DNA of 64,000 bases from Ferrimonas sp. YFM (GCF_030296015.1 NZ_AP027368.1:1550001-1614000); one strand, 5' to 3'. Shown: positions 23,341 to 34,855, counted from the stretch's first letter. Program-made: numbers and translations. The notes: generated from the sequence alone by a model not told the origin.

Positions 23341-23398
23341 ATATATTTGGGCATTATTAGGATAAAATCCCAACCAAGAAGGGAAAAGGAAGCACAAA

Positions 23399-23905
23399 AT
23401 GGCATATAATAAGAAAAAGCCACTCAAAGAGTTGGACAGAATCGACCGCAACATCCTTAATGAACTGCAAAAGGATGGCCGCATCTCCAACGTTGAACTG
23501 TCCAAGCGCGTGGGTCTCAGTCCGACTCCCTGTCTGGAGCGGGTTAAGCGCCTCGAGCGCCAGGGTTTCATCCAGGGTTACACCGCTCTGGTTAACCCCC
23601 ACTACCTGGGCGCCTCTTTGCTGGTTTATGTGGAGATCACCCTCAATCGTGACTCCCCGGACGTGTTTGATAAGTTCAATCACTCCGTGATGGCTCTGGA
23701 AGACATCCAGGAGTGCCACCTGGTATCCGGCGATTTCGACTACCTGCTGAAGACTCGCGTGAGCGACATGTCCGCTTACCGTCAGCTGCTGTCCGACACC
23801 CTGCTGAAGCTCCCCGGCGTGAAGGACACCCGCACCTACGTGGTGATGGAGGAGGTCAAGCAGACCAGCCGGGTTCAGATCAGTCAGACCACCATCCCTG
23901 CCTGA
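23399..23905 (+). CDS. lrp: Leucine-responsive regulatory protein
   Basis: The 168-residue regulator has an N-terminal winged helix (ILNELQKDGRISNVELSKRV, recognition helix SPTPCLERVKRL) and a C-terminal RAM/AsnC effector domain. It is close to E. coli Lrp over its length, including the ending EEVKQTSRVQI. It lies upstream of ftsK as in E. coli and divergent from ald. The 5-residue lysine-rich start MAYNKKK is preceded by AAGGAAG. Confidence 0.97.
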   Translation: MAYNKKKPLKELDRIDRNILNELQKDGRISNVELSKRVGLSPTPCLERVKRLERQGFIQGYTALVNPHYLGASLLVYVEITLNRDSPDVFDKFNHSVMALEDIQECHLVSGDFDYLLKTRVSDMSAYRQLLSDTLLKLPGVKDTRTYVVMEEVKQTSRVQISQTTIPA

Positions 23906-23925
23906 TCCTCGGGAAACCCCCAGCC

Positions 23926-23952
23926 AACAGTGCCTCCAGCGGAGGCACTGTT
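23926..23952 (+). terminator. Hairpin after lrp, probable terminator
   Basis: A perfect 12-bp stem AACAGTGCCTCC/GGAGGCACTGTT with a 3-nt loop follows the lrp stop by 20 nt. The T tract is poor (GCGTTT), so termination may be partial and allow some readthrough into ftsK. Confidence 0.65.
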
Positions 23953-24067
23953 GCGTTTAGGCCCCTGTAAACCCTGCCAATAACTGTATAGATAACCATG
24001 CATCTGCCGCCATTGTCTGATATGGTAGGCTTCTCTATTGAATCTGCGAGAAAAAAAGGGTTACGCC

Positions 24068-26686
24068 TTGAGTGAGCAAGAGACTGCGCCACGCACTCTA
24101 AACGGCATTCAGCGATTACTGGAACTGGGGTTAATTCTCTGTTGTGCCCTGGCTCTCTATCTCCTTGCCGCCCTGGGAAGCTTCCATCCGGCGGATCCGG
24201 GCTGGAGCCAGACCGCCTGGGACGGGCAGGTGCACAATACCATGGGGCGGGTCGGCGCCTGGCTGGCAGACCTGCTCTATTTCGCTTTTGGCATCAGTGC
24301 CTGGGCCATTCCGGTGCTGACCGCTGGCATAGGCTGGCTGATGTTCCGCCGCAGCTACCACCTTGGCGAGATTGACTACTTTTCTGTAGCCCTGCGCATT
24401 GTTGGCCTGCTGCTGATGCTGCTTGGCTTCTCCACTCTGGCTTCCATCAATGCCGATGACATCTACTACTTCTCCGCCGGTGGCGTGATTGGTGATGTGA
24501 TTCGCGATGCCATGCTGCCCTATTTCAACCTGATGGGCACCACCTTGTTGCTGCTCTGCTTCATCGGCGCGGGTTTCACCCTGTTTACTGGTTTGAGCTG
24601 GGTGACCGTGGTGGAGGCGGTGGGCGCCGGTGTTATTAAGGCGCTGTTGTGGCTCTGGGCCCTGCCGAGCAGGATGCTCAATCGTGACAAGGGGGAGCCG
24701 ACGCCGGCCGAAGACGACATCCTGGCCGTGGCCCAGAAGCACAAAGAGCCCGCCTTTAGCGGTGGTGCCACGCCCGCCTATGCCACCTCTGCCATCTCGG
24801 CGGACCTGGACAGGGATGCAGACAGTGGCGAGGATGAGCCCACCGACTGGCTTGACCGGGTGCCTTTCCTTTACCGTTTCCGCTGGTTCAACCGTTTCGT
24901 CGCCTGGTATGACGAGCGTCGCTACGGGCCGGAAGAGGCCCAGGATGAGCCGCCGCAGTTGCCCTCCAAGGCTGAGCCCCAGGTGGATACCGAGGCCCTG
25001 TTCGGCGCCAGAACCGAACCGGTGATGGGAGACGAGCCCCAGCAATCTGAGCCGGTTATGCCTGCTCTGACCCAGGGGTTGACCCCTGAGGCTCCGGAAG
25101 CCGCAGTTGCCCCTAAGGCAGCCAAACCGAGAAAGGCAGCAAAAACCAAAGGTGAGCAACCCCTGCCCGTAGCTGCTCAAGCACAGGCCGAAGTTCAGAC
25201 TCTTATGCCCACCCTGGAGCTGCTGGACAGGCCCAATAAGAGCCAGAACCCCATCAGTCGCGAAGAGCTGGATCAGATAGCCCGCCTGGTGGAGCTGAAG
25301 CTGGCGGATTTCAGCATCTCTGCCCAAGTGGTGGACGTGCATCCCGGGCCGGTGATCACCCGGTTTGAACTGGACCTGGCTCCCGGAGTCAAAGTCTCCA
25401 AGATCACCAACCTGGCCAAGGATCTGGCCCGAGCCCTGTCGGCGGTCAGTGTGCGGGTGGTCGAGGTGATTCCCGGCAAGTCGGTGATCGGCCTGGAACT
25501 GCCCAATAAGCACAGAGAGATTGTTTATCTGCGCGATGTACTGGGCAGCGACAAGTTTGAGCAGTCCAAGTCCAACCTGGCCATGGTGCTGGGGCAGGAC
25601 ATCGCCGGCTATCCGGTGACCGTGGACCTGGCGAAGATGCCCCACCTGCTGGTGGCGGGTACCACAGGCTCGGGTAAGTCGGTGGGGGTCAACGTGATGA
25701 TCCTCAGTCTGCTGTATAAGTCCACGCCGGAAGAGGTGCGGCTGATCATGATCGACCCCAAGATGCTGGAGCTGTCGGTCTATGAGGGGATTCCTCACCT
25801 GTTGTGTGAGGTGGTCACCGACATGAAGGAGGCCTCCAACGCCCTGCGCTGGTGTGTGGGAGAGATGGAGCGCCGCTACAAGCTGATGTCTGCCCTGGGA
25901 GTGCGAAACCTCAAAGGCTTCAACGCCAAGGTACAGGAAGCCCGAGACGCCGGTGAGCCCTTGACCGACCCCCTGTGGAGTGCAACGGATTCCATGGATG
26001 TGCAGCCTCCTGAGCTTGAGAAGCTGCCCTCCATCGTGGTGGTGGTGGATGAGTTTGCCGACATGATGATGATCGTTGGTAAGAAGGTAGAGGAGCTGAT
26101 CGCCCGTATCGCCCAGAAGGCCCGGGCCGCCGGCATCCACCTGATCCTGGCAACTCAGCGCCCGTCGGTGGATGTGATTACCGGCCTGATTAAGGCCAAC
26201 ATTCCCACCCGCATCGCCTTCCAGGTGTCCAGCCGGGTGGATTCCCGCACCATCCTGGATCAGCAGGGTGCGGAGCAACTGCTGGGGCAGGGTGACATGC
26301 TCTATTTGCCGCCGGGTACCGGGGTACCGATGCGGGTCCATGGGGCCTTCGTGGACGATCACGAGGTGCACCGGGTGGTGGCGGATTGGCGCGCCCGAGG
26401 TGAGCCTGATTACATTGAGGAGATCCTGGCCGGCGAGAGCGGCGGGGAACAGGTGCTGCTCCCCGGAGAGAGCGGCGACGCAGAGGGGGAGAAGGACCCT
26501 CTGTATGACGAGGCGGTGGCATTCGTGATTGAGTCACGCCGGGCGTCCATCTCCAGTGTTCAGCGTAAGCTGAAGATCGGTTACAACCGGGCGGCGCGCC
26601 TGGTTGAGGAGATGGAACAGAGTGGGCTGGTGAGTCCTCCGGGCCACAACGGCAACCGTGAGGTGCTGGTGCCCGCCAGAGATTAG
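24068..26686 (+). CDS. ftsK: DNA translocase FtsK
   Basis: The 872-residue divisome protein pumps the chromosome terminus during septation and activates XerCD at dif. It has four N-terminal membrane segments (about 15-185), a proline- and alanine-rich linker (about 240-370) that is much shorter than in E. coli, a motor with [12 protein letters not shown] and a DEFADMMM Walker B region, and a C-terminal winged-helix gamma domain ([18 protein letters not shown]) that reads KOPS. The start is uncertain: TTG 24068 has AAGGG 7 nt upstream and gives LSEQETAP; another TTG at 24038 is in frame; no suitable ATG is visible. Confidence 0.95.
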   Translation: MSEQETAPRTLNGIQRLLELGLILCCALALYLLAALGSFHPADPGWSQTAWDGQVHNTMGRVGAWLADLLYFAFGISAWAIPVLTAGIGWLMFRRSYHLGEIDYFSVALRIVGLLLMLLGFSTLASINADDIYYFSAGGVIGDVIRDAMLPYFNLMGTTLLLLCFIGAGFTLFTGLSWVTVVEAVGAGVIKALLWLWALPSRMLNRDKGEPTPAEDDILAVAQKHKEPAFSGGATPAYATSAISADLDRDADSGEDEPTDWLDRVPFLYRFRWFNRFVAWYDERRYGPEEAQDEPPQLPSKAEPQVDTEALFGARTEPVMGDEPQQSEPVMPALTQGLTPEAPEAAVAPKAAKPRKAAKTKGEQPLPVAAQAQAEVQTLMPTLELLDRPNKSQNPISREELDQIARLVELKLADFSISAQVVDVHPGPVITRFELDLAPGVKVSKITNLAKDLARALSAVSVRVVEVIPGKSVIGLELPNKHREIVYLRDVLGSDKFEQSKSNLAMVLGQDIAGYPVTVDLAKMPHLLVAGTTGSGKSVGVNVMILSLLYKSTPEEVRLIMIDPKMLELSVYEGIPHLLCEVVTDMKEASNALRWCVGEMERRYKLMSALGVRNLKGFNAKVQEARDAGEPLTDPLWSATDSMDVQPPELEKLPSIVVVVDEFADMMMIVGKKVEELIARIAQKARAAGIHLILATQRPSVDVITGLIKANIPTRIAFQVSSRVDSRTILDQQGAEQLLGQGDMLYLPPGTGVPMRVHGAFVDDHEVHRVVADWRARGEPDYIEEILAGESGGEQVLLPGESGDAEGEKDPLYDEAVAFVIESRRASISSVQRKLKIGYNRAARLVEEMEQSGLVSPPGHNGNREVLVPARD

Positions 26687-26753
26687 ACAAGATGCCCGGG
26701 GGAGGGATTGGCGCAACACTCTCCAACTGAGGCATCACCTCCAGAGAGGAACT

Positions 26754-27353
26754 ATGAAAAGAGTGATTTTGGCAGCAGCCCTGCTGCCCGTTCTGGCTCA
26801 TGCCGGGGCAGAAGAGAACCTGAAACAGAAACTGGCGCAGCTGGACAGCTTCCAGGCGTTCTTCAGCCAGCAGGTGTTCGACGACCAGGGCGAGCTTATC
26901 CAGGAAGGCGAGGGCCGCCTGGCGGTGAGTGCCCCGGACCGTTTCCGCTGGCAATTGACCGCGCCGGAGGAGAGCCTGGTGGTGGCCGATGGCAGTGCCG
27001 TTTGGGTCTACGATCCCCTGATGGAGGCGGTGTCCATCTACCGTCAGGACGATGCCATCGCCCAGACGCCCCTGACCATACTGACCCGTACCGACGATGA
27101 GGCCTGGAGCCAGTATCAGTTCAGTCAGGATGGCCAATGCTTCGATGCCGAGCCGGTCAGCGAAGAGAGCCACATCCGCCGTATGTCCGTCTGCTTCCAG
27201 GGAGACAGCATCGCCTCTCTGGCTATGCTGGACAGCCAGGCGGTTCGCAGCGAGTTTACCCTGTCCGGTTTCAGCACCGAGGCCGTGGCCGCGGAGCAGT
27301 TTCAGTTCAAGGCGCCCGAGGGCACCGAGATAGACGATCAGCGCGGCCAATGA
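26754..27353 (+). CDS. lolA: Outer-membrane lipoprotein carrier protein LolA
   Basis: The 199-residue periplasmic chaperone moves lipoproteins from LolCDE to LolB. It has a signal peptide (cleavage near LAHAGA) and conserved blocks [26 protein letters not shown] and [11 protein letters not shown]. The start at 26754 follows AGAGAGG. It lies between ftsK and rarA as in E. coli, and the stop overlaps the rarA start (ATGA). This is the housekeeping copy; a divergent LolA-like protein is encoded in the APE cluster at 55363. Confidence 0.96.
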   Translation: MKRVILAAALLPVLAHAGAEENLKQKLAQLDSFQAFFSQQVFDDQGELIQEGEGRLAVSAPDRFRWQLTAPEESLVVADGSAVWVYDPLMEAVSIYRQDDAIAQTPLTILTRTDDEAWSQYQFSQDGQCFDAEPVSEESHIRRMSVCFQGDSIASLAMLDSQAVRSEFTLSGFSTEAVAAEQFQFKAPEGTEIDDQRGQ

Positions 27354-28670
27354 GCAGCCTGAGCCTGGACTTTAGCCCGGATTTTCGCCCCCTGGCGGCG
27401 CGAATGCGCCCGGAGAAGCTGGAGCATTACATAGGCCAGGAGCATCTGTTCGCCCCTGGCAAGCCGCTTCGTCAGGCTTTGGAGGCGGGCCGCGCCCACT
27501 CCATGATCCTCTGGGGCCCGCCGGGTACCGGCAAGACCACCCTGGCAGAGCTGGTGGCCAGCTACTCCAATGCCCATGTAGAGCGGATCTCCGCGGTGAC
27601 CTCCGGGGTCAAGGAGATTCGTGAGGCGATCGCCAAGGCCAAGGAGGTCGCCCAGGCCCAGGGGCGGCGCACCCTGCTGTTTGTGGATGAGGTCCACAGA
27701 TTCAATAAGAGCCAGCAGGACGCCTTTTTGCCCTTCATCGAAGATGGCACGGTGATCTTCGTCGGCGCCACCACGGAAAATCCCTCTTTCGAGGTCAACA
27801 GTGCACTGCTCTCCCGGGCCAGAGTCTATGTGATCAAGAAGCTGGACGCCGACGCCATCAAGCGGATCCTCAGCGATGCCCTGGCCGATACAGAGCGGGG
27901 GCTGGGTAAGCTCGGTCTCAGCATGGCCGAAGAGGTGCTGACCGCCCTGGCGACTCTGGTGGACGGCGATGCCCGCCGCGCCCTGAACCTGTTGGAGCTG
28001 ATGGCGGACATGAGTGAGGATGGCGTCCTCACTCAGGAGATGCTGACTCAGGTGGCCGGCGAGCCGGTGGCCCGATTCGACAACAAGGGCGACCAGTTTT
28101 ACGACCTGATCTCGGCGGTACACAAGTCGGTGCGTGGCTCCAATCCGGATGCGGCCCTCTACTGGTATTGCCGCATTCTCGAAGGGGGCGGCGATCCCCT
28201 CTATGTGGCCCGGCGCTGTCTGGCCATCGCCTCCGAGGATGTGGGCAACGCCGACCCCAGAGCCATGGAGGTGGCCCTGAACGCCTGGGACTGCTTCCAT
28301 CGGGTTGGTCCGGCGGAAGGGGAGCGAGCCATCGCTCAGGCCCTGGTCTATCTGGCGGCGGCGCCTAAGAGTAACGCTGTCTACACCGCCTTCAAGGCGG
28401 CCCGGATGCGGGCGCGGGAAACCGGCCACCTGGAGGTGCCTGTGCACCTGCGCAATGCCCCCACCAAGCTGATGAAGGAGCTGGGTCACGGTGCCGAGTA
28501 CCGCTATGCCCACGATGAGCCGGGAGCCTATGCCGCCGGTGAGGTCTACCTGCCGCCTGAGCTGCAGCAGGAAAAGTTCTACCAGCCTACGGAACGAGGC
28601 CTGGAGAGGAAGATCAAAGAGAAACTCAATCAGTTGGCGGAAATGGACCGCCAAAGTGGGAACAAACGCT

Positions 28671-28678
<8 letters not shown>
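27350..28678 (+). CDS. rarA: Replication-associated recombination protein A
   Basis: The 442-residue AAA+ clamp-loader-like ATPase (RarA/MgsA, related to yeast Mgs1 and human WRNIP1) acts at stalled forks. Visible are Walker [10 protein letters not shown], Walker [20 protein letters not shown], sensor 1 [12 protein letters not shown] and the C-terminal tetramerisation region with [14 protein letters not shown]. The start at 27350 overlaps the lolA stop; the longer in-frame reading into lolA has no similarity. Confidence 0.96.
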
Positions 28679-30346
<1,668 letters not shown>

Positions 30347-30368
30347 TTCAAAGCGCCCGTAATTCGAT

Positions 30369-30397
30369 AAAAGCCCGGCCAAGAGCCGGGCTTTTTT
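30369..30397 (+). terminator. Terminator after serS
   Basis: A 9-bp stem AAGCCCGGC/GCCGGGCTT with a 5-nt loop is followed by a six-T tract. Confidence 0.93.
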
Positions 30398-30432
30398 GTG
30401 GTTGAGGTGAGGGCAATCGTGGTACTGAGGCC

Positions 30433-30645
30433 CTAAGGGTCCCGCTTCTCCAACTGTTTCAGCCGCTGCCTCAGGGCAACCACTTCGCTCAGCAGGGCGG
30501 AGAACACCAGCACCATGATGGAGATGATGGAGAGTTCGCCACTGGAGTAACTGTCATAGCGCATCACCGTGTAGACCACGGCGGTCAGCAGCAGGACCAG
30601 GGTGGAGAGCAGCATGGTGTAGCGCCTCTTCAGGGTGGATGCCAT
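30433..30645 (-). CDS. Small two-helix membrane protein of unknown function
   Basis: The 70-residue protein has two hydrophobic segments (about 11-30 and 37-56) joined by a polar turn (RYDSYSSGE), then a basic, coiled-coil-prone tail (EVVALRQRLKQLEKRD). I do not recognise a named family. It lies alone, convergent with serS and pointing away from the zinc locus. The codon use is like that of its neighbours, which supports it being real. Confidence 0.55.
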   Translation of the reverse strand: MASTLKRRYTMLLSTLVLLLTAVVYTVMRYDSYSSGELSIISIMVLVFSALLSEVVALRQRLKQLEKRDP

Positions 30646-30845
30646 ACTTTGATGATAGACGGCGAATACCTATTTAGCATAGCTAGGCCAGTGACTTAGC
30701 TTAATCTTGCCCAGGTGGCTATTGGCCTGTGGTATCAGTCAGTTCAGGTGACGCCTCCGGTTACAACTCTTTGCTGTTGCTGAACTGCTATGGATGGTAT
30801 AGATCTCTTTTTATGTCAGTTTTCCCCCAAGTGCCTCAAGTCTCT

Positions 30846-31142
30846 ATGCCCAAGACCGCCAAACCACAGCGGGCCCTGGTCCTGGTTCTGATGATCTGGA
30901 CAGCCAATCTGTCGATGTTAGCCAGCCAGGGGTTGGAGGAGGCACTGCATCATCACGAGGCGGGCGTACCCTGTGTACACGCCCTGCTGATTGACCACTG
31001 GTTTCAGGCAACTGGCCTGTCCGGGGTCACCTGGCCTGCCTCCTCGCCGTTTCTGAACAGGGTGGTGCCCGAGCTCCGCCCCCTGGTTCAGCCTGTGCCC
31101 CAAAACAGAGGCAACCGCGATCCACCCATTGCTCTGTCATGA
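30846..31142 (+). CDS. Small His-containing membrane or exported protein upstream of zrgA
   Basis: About 98 residues: a basic N-terminus, one hydrophobic segment (ALVLVLMIWTANLSMLAS, usable as signal or anchor), then EEALHHHEAGVPCVHALLIDHW, where clustered His and a Cys could bind metal. It is similar in plan to small DUF2607/DUF2946-like proteins found near metal transport genes, but the match is not firm. The start is unsure: ATG 30813 is in frame and neither has a good ribosome-binding site. It stops 37 nt before the His-rich ZrgA homologue, so joint transcription and a metal-related role are inferred. Confidence 0.5.
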   Translation: MPKTAKPQRALVLVLMIWTANLSMLASQGLEEALHHHEAGVPCVHALLIDHWFQATGLSGVTWPASSPFLNRVVPELRPLVQPVPQNRGNRDPPIALS

Positions 31143-31179
31143 ACCCACCCTTTTTTCGATTCATAGACGGAGTTTCTCT

Positions 31180-31740
31180 ATGGGAACCAACACAAAACTG
31201 GGTCAGGTTGCCCTGTTGATTGGCTTAGTTCAGATGCCGATCGGCGTAATGGCGTCGGACCACCAAGATCATCATCACCACGAATTTGAAGAGCATCAGG
31301 CCCACCTGCATGGCCAGGGCCTGTTGACTCTGGTCCAGGACCAGAACCTGGTGCAGGTCAGCCTGGAGGTAGATACCCACTCTCTGTGGGGCTTTGAGCA
31401 TGCACCGGCCGATGAGAGCCAGTGGGCTAAGGTGGAGCAGGTGCTGGCTCAACTGGAGACGGGCCATGGGTTGTTCAGCCTGAACGGTGAGGCCCAGTGC
31501 CGTCCTGACGGGGTCAGCCTGAGTCGGCCCGAAGGGCTGGATCATCCTACGGAGCACGGTCATATGGAGCTGGAGGTCAGTTGGCAGTGGCGCTGTAAGG
31601 CCCCCTCGGCCCTGAATCAACTGGAGGTGGGCCTGTTCGACCAGTTTCCTGAGCTGCACTCGTTGACGGTCCAGCGGCTGACAGCCCAGGGCAGTGGCGG
31701 AGGCCAGCTCAGTCGCCAGCACAGCACCCTGAGCTGGTAG
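31180..31740 (+). CDS. zrgA: ZrgA-family zinc uptake protein (DUF2796)
   Basis: The 186-residue periplasmic protein has a signal peptide (about 1-25) and directly after it a histidine cluster, HQDHHHHEFEEHQAHLHGQ (residues 28-46), followed by the beta-rich domain of the DUF2796/ZrgA family. In Vibrio cholerae ZrgA is part of the second zinc-uptake system ZrgABCDE. The start at 31180 has GGAG 8 nt upstream. It is followed by an ABC ATPase and permease and a DUF3299 gene, the same set as in Vibrio. No recognisable Zur box was found upstream. Confidence 0.8.
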   Translation: MGTNTKLGQVALLIGLVQMPIGVMASDHQDHHHHEFEEHQAHLHGQGLLTLVQDQNLVQVSLEVDTHSLWGFEHAPADESQWAKVEQVLAQLETGHGLFSLNGEAQCRPDGVSLSRPEGLDHPTEHGHMELEVSWQWRCKAPSALNQLEVGLFDQFPELHSLTVQRLTAQGSGGGQLSRQHSTLSW

Positions 31741-31748
31741 GGGGCATC

Positions 31749-32438
31749 ATGACTCAATTGGCCATAGAGGGCCTGAGCTACCACTGGCCAGGTTCAGGGC
31801 GTGAGCTCAGGGTGGATGAGCTGGTATTGAACGCCGGGGAGAGGGTGTTGCTGCAGGGGCCATCTGGCAGCGGTAAGTCGACGTTGCTCAATCTGATCAG
31901 CGGCGTGTTGTCCGGCTATCAGGGGAAGCTCAAGCTGGAAGGGGACGAGTTGTCTGCCCTGTCTGCGGTGGGCCGGGATCGGCTGCGGGCGGAGTCCATG
32001 GGGATCATTTTTCAGCAATTTAATCTGCTTCCCTATCTGAATGTGGAAGAGAACGTGCTGATGCCACTGAAGTTTTCAAAAGAGCGCCGGCGCAGACTCG
32101 ACAATCCTGCCAGGGAAGCCCGCCGGTTGCTCACCGCCATGGAGCTGGATGAGGGCCTGCATCGTCAGCCGGTGACTCAGTTGTCCGTAGGCCAGCAGCA
32201 GCGGGTGGCGGTTGCCAGGGCGCTGATCGGTGCGCCAGGGCTGATTCTGGCGGATGAGCCCACTTCGGCCTTGGATCCCAAGGCCAGAGACAGTTTCCTG
32301 TCGTTGCTGACGCAGCAGTGTGCCCAGTCAGGCTCGGCCTTGCTGCTGGTCAGCCATGACCCGGCGCTGGCCGAAGTGGTGGAGCGCGGCTACCAGTTGG
32401 TGGTCAATCAGCAAGTCACCGAGGTGCTGCCATGTTGA
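31749..32438 (+). CDS. ABC transporter ATP-binding protein of the Zrg-type zinc locus
   Basis: The 229-residue ATPase is of the LolD/MacB type: Walker A GPSGSGKST (37-45), Q-loop IIFQQFNLLPYLNVEENV, Walker B LILADEPTSALD. The signature motif is LSVGQ instead of LSGGQ, a tolerated variant. It pairs with the FtsX-type permease that follows (7-base overlap). Whether the pair moves zinc itself or acts as a mechanotransmission device on ZrgA-like partners is not known from sequence. Confidence 0.88.
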   Translation: MTQLAIEGLSYHWPGSGRELRVDELVLNAGERVLLQGPSGSGKSTLLNLISGVLSGYQGKLKLEGDELSALSAVGRDRLRAESMGIIFQQFNLLPYLNVEENVLMPLKFSKERRRRLDNPAREARRLLTAMELDEGLHRQPVTQLSVGQQQRVAVARALIGAPGLILADEPTSALDPKARDSFLSLLTQQCAQSGSALLLVSHDPALAEVVERGYQLVVNQQVTEVLPC

Positions 32439-33682
32439 GCCTGATGACACGAAGCATGGCCAACCGCCGCACCAGTGTCGGACTGACCCTGGCGGTGATC
32501 GCCCTCTCTGTCGCCCTGTTTATCGGGGTGGAGATGGTCAGAACCCAGGCCAGGCAGAGTTTTGCCAACACCATCTCAGGCACGGATCTGGTGGTGGGGG
32601 CGAGAAGTGGCAGCATCAATCTGCTGCTCTACTCTGTGTTCCGCTTGGGGGATGCCACCAACAACATCGGCTATGACACTTACCAGAGGCTGGCGGGTAC
32701 CAAGGGTGTGGCCTGGACCATTCCCCTGGCCCTGGGGGATTCCCATAAGGGATACCGGGTGGTGGGTACCAACCTGAATTATTTCAACCATTATCAATAT
32801 GGCAAGGGACAGTCTCTGGCTCTGGCCCAGGGGACCCGATTCGAAGGCTTGTTTGATGTGGTCCTGGGTGCCGAGGTGGCCACCAAGCTGGGTTACCAGC
32901 TTGAAGACAAACTGGTGCTCTCCCACGGCGCCGGGGCGTCGGTCAGCTTCTCCAAACACGATGAGATGCCTTTCACCGTGGTGGGCATTCTGGCGCCAAC
33001 CGGCACGCCGGTGGACCGAAGCCTGCACGTGTCTCTGGAAGCCATAGAAGCGATCCATCTGGGATGGCAGGGGGGCAGTCGCCGCTATGCGGTCAGTGGC
33101 GATCAGGTGGACCAGTATGACCTGACTCCCAAGACCATCACCGCCTTCCTGGTCGGGCTGGAGAGCAAGTTGAGACTGTTGGGGGTCCAGCGGGCCATCA
33201 ATAACAACCGCTCTGAGCCTTTGTCTGCCATCTTGCCCGGTATGGCCCTGTCCCAGTTGTGGGCTCTGCTGTCTCAAGGGGAGCGGGCTTTGGCCATCGT
33301 TTGCGGTTTTGTGGTGGCGGTGGGCCTGACGGGCATGCTGACCACCTTGCTGGCCAGTTTGGGAGAGCGGCGTCGGGAGATGGCCATATTGAGGGCCATG
33401 GGGGCCGGGCCCAGACACATCTTCCTGTTGTTGTGGGGAGAGGCGGCGCTGCTGAGCCTGATTGGAACCCTGTTCGGTTATCTGCTGGCTCAATTGAGTG
33501 TGCTGGTGCTGGCGCCCTGGGCAAGGAGTCAGTATGGTCTGGAGCTGAGCCTTGGCATGCCCGCAGATTCTGTGCTGTGGATGATGGGGGCGGTGCAGTT
33601 GGCCGGTACCCTGGCCGGGATTTTGCCCGCCTGGCGAGCCTACCGCCATACCCTCAGTGATGGCCTGACCCAAAGATTGTAA
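32432..33682 (+). CDS. FtsX/MacB-type ABC permease of the Zrg-type zinc locus
   Basis: The 416-residue protein has the MacB layout: helix 1 (about 18-35), a periplasmic domain of about 230 residues, and three C-terminal helices (about 290-405), with the coupling block ERRREMAILRAMGAGPRHIF. LolE/MacB-type permeases do not usually carry out bulk metal import, which makes the proposed zinc role of this system mechanistically unusual. Confidence 0.88.
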   Translation: MLSLMTRSMANRRTSVGLTLAVIALSVALFIGVEMVRTQARQSFANTISGTDLVVGARSGSINLLLYSVFRLGDATNNIGYDTYQRLAGTKGVAWTIPLALGDSHKGYRVVGTNLNYFNHYQYGKGQSLALAQGTRFEGLFDVVLGAEVATKLGYQLEDKLVLSHGAGASVSFSKHDEMPFTVVGILAPTGTPVDRSLHVSLEAIEAIHLGWQGGSRRYAVSGDQVDQYDLTPKTITAFLVGLESKLRLLGVQRAINNNRSEPLSAILPGMALSQLWALLSQGERALAIVCGFVVAVGLTGMLTTLLASLGERRREMAILRAMGAGPRHIFLLLWGEAALLSLIGTLFGYLLAQLSVLVLAPWARSQYGLELSLGMPADSVLWMMGAVQLAGTLAGILPAWRAYRHTLSDGLTQRL

Positions 33683-33692
33683 GGAGAGAAAA

Positions 33693-34193
33693 ATGAAAAT
33701 GCGATATCTGTTGTTGGCTGTCCTGGCCCTGGTATCCCAGATGGTTAGTGCCGAGGTTAAGGTGTTGGAGTGGGAGGATCTGATCCCCGCCGAGGAGCGA
33801 GATAATCCCTTACCTCCACCCTCCAATGCCATTCACCCCATGTTTGCCGATGAGAGTGCTCCCATCGACTGGGTGCAGACCTATGGCGGTGTAGTGGAGG
33901 GCCTCAATGGCAAGGAGGTGCGACTGGCCGGGTTTGTGGTTCCCCTGGAAGGGGACGAAAACAAGGTGACCGAGTTCCTTCTGGTTCCCTATTATGGGGC
34001 CTGCATCCACGTGCCGCCGCCACCGACCAACCAGATCGTCTATGTGAACTATCCAGAAGGACTGCCTCAGGACATTGTCTGGGACGCGGTATGGGTGACA
34101 GGCACCCTCAGTGCGGTGACCTATGATATGGAAACCTTTGCGGCGGGATACTCTCTGAAGGCGACTCTGGCCAACCCCTACGATGAGGGTTAG
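33693..34193 (+). CDS. DUF3299 exported protein of the Zrg-type zinc locus
   Basis: The 166-residue protein has a signal peptide (about 1-20) and the DUF3299 blocks LEWEDLIPAEE, VRLAGFVVPLEGDE and FLLVPYYGACIHVPPPPTNQ. The invariant Cys and His of ACIHVPPPP could bind a metal. It is the last gene of the locus, 10 nt after the permease. Zrg-type loci of vibrios carry the same gene; its own function is unknown. Confidence 0.85.
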   Translation: MKMRYLLLAVLALVSQMVSAEVKVLEWEDLIPAEERDNPLPPPSNAIHPMFADESAPIDWVQTYGGVVEGLNGKEVRLAGFVVPLEGDENKVTEFLLVPYYGACIHVPPPPTNQIVYVNYPEGLPQDIVWDAVWVTGTLSAVTYDMETFAAGYSLKATLANPYDEG

Positions 34194-34279
34194 GCCAGGG
34201 TTTTCGGTTCCTCCAGGGGGAGGGCATGACGTTCTTTTCAGGGGCATTTTCGGGTGATGCAGAGGTAAATTCAGTTAAG

Positions 34280-34323
34280 GGCAATAAGTTAGTTGCCTAA
34301 AGTCCGAGGGTGAATATACTCGG
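34280..34323 (+). promoter_or_regulatory. Promoter and two inverted repeats upstream of the MarR regulator gene
   Basis: A -35-like TTGCCT (34293-34298) and a -10 TATACT (34315-34320) are 16 bases apart, about 36 before the ATG. The inverted repeat GGCAA-N8-TTGCC (34280-34297) overlaps the -35 and CCGAG-N10-CTCGG (34304-34323) covers the -10. Autorepression by the MarR protein is a natural reading. Confidence 0.55.
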
Positions 34324-34355
34324 CAATTATCTGTTGAATTTTGTATAGGAAGAAC

Positions 34356-34841
34356 ATGCCTGAGGCACAATACTGGCCTGAGGTGCTTGTGGCACTTCGG
34401 CGCATCATCCGGGCGACCGACCTGCAGTCTAAAAGAATGATCAAAGCCTGCGGGCTGACCATTCCCCAGGTCATGGTACTCAGAGCCATTGATACTCTCG
34501 GGGATGTGACGGTGCGCCGTCTGTCGAACGACGTTTCCCTGAGCCCGGCAACGGTCACCACCATCTTGAATCGACTGCAGGATCGTGGGTTGATTGAGCG
34601 AGTGCGAAGTCAGACCGATAAGCGTATCGTCAATGCCAGGCTGACCGAGGAGGGGAGCCGGGTGCTGGCGTCGGCGCCACCACTGCTGCATGAGAAGTTC
34701 ATCGATCGTTTCGAGAACCTCAACGATTGGGAAAAGACCCAGATTCTCTCCTCCATGCAGCGTGTTGCCTATATGATGGATGCAGAAACCCTGGATGCGG
34801 CACCTCTGCTGGATATCGCCTCTCCGGATACAGTGAAGTAA
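34356..34841 (+). CDS. MarR-family transcriptional regulator
   Basis: The 161-residue protein has the winged helix-turn-helix of MarR proteins (DVTVRRLSNDVSLSPATVTT, wing DRGLIERVRSQTDKRIVNARLT) between dimerisation helices. The start at 34356 has AGGA 5 nt upstream; an upstream TTG at 34341 is in frame. It has its own promoter with two inverted repeats and lies next to a porin and a BCCT transporter, whose upstream regions share a palindrome. The ligand is unknown. Confidence 0.85.
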   Translation: MPEAQYWPEVLVALRRIIRATDLQSKRMIKACGLTIPQVMVLRAIDTLGDVTVRRLSNDVSLSPATVTTILNRLQDRGLIERVRSQTDKRIVNARLTEEGSRVLASAPPLLHEKFIDRFENLNDWEKTQILSSMQRVAYMMDAETLDAAPLLDIASPDTVK

Positions 34842-34855
34842 ACTTGAAACCCCAT

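Noticed and set aside
24131-26371. A 746-codon minus-strand open frame opposite ftsK
   Set aside because: Antisense shadow of FtsK; low-complexity translation and no plausible start context.
28600-28670. A fluoride riboswitch before crcB
   Set aside because: The sequence is the 3' end of rarA with normal coding sequence, and crcB starts inside it.
30646-31179. A Zur box before the zinc locus
   Set aside because: No sequence near GTTATA-type dyads was found by eye; absence is recorded in the finding on this locus.
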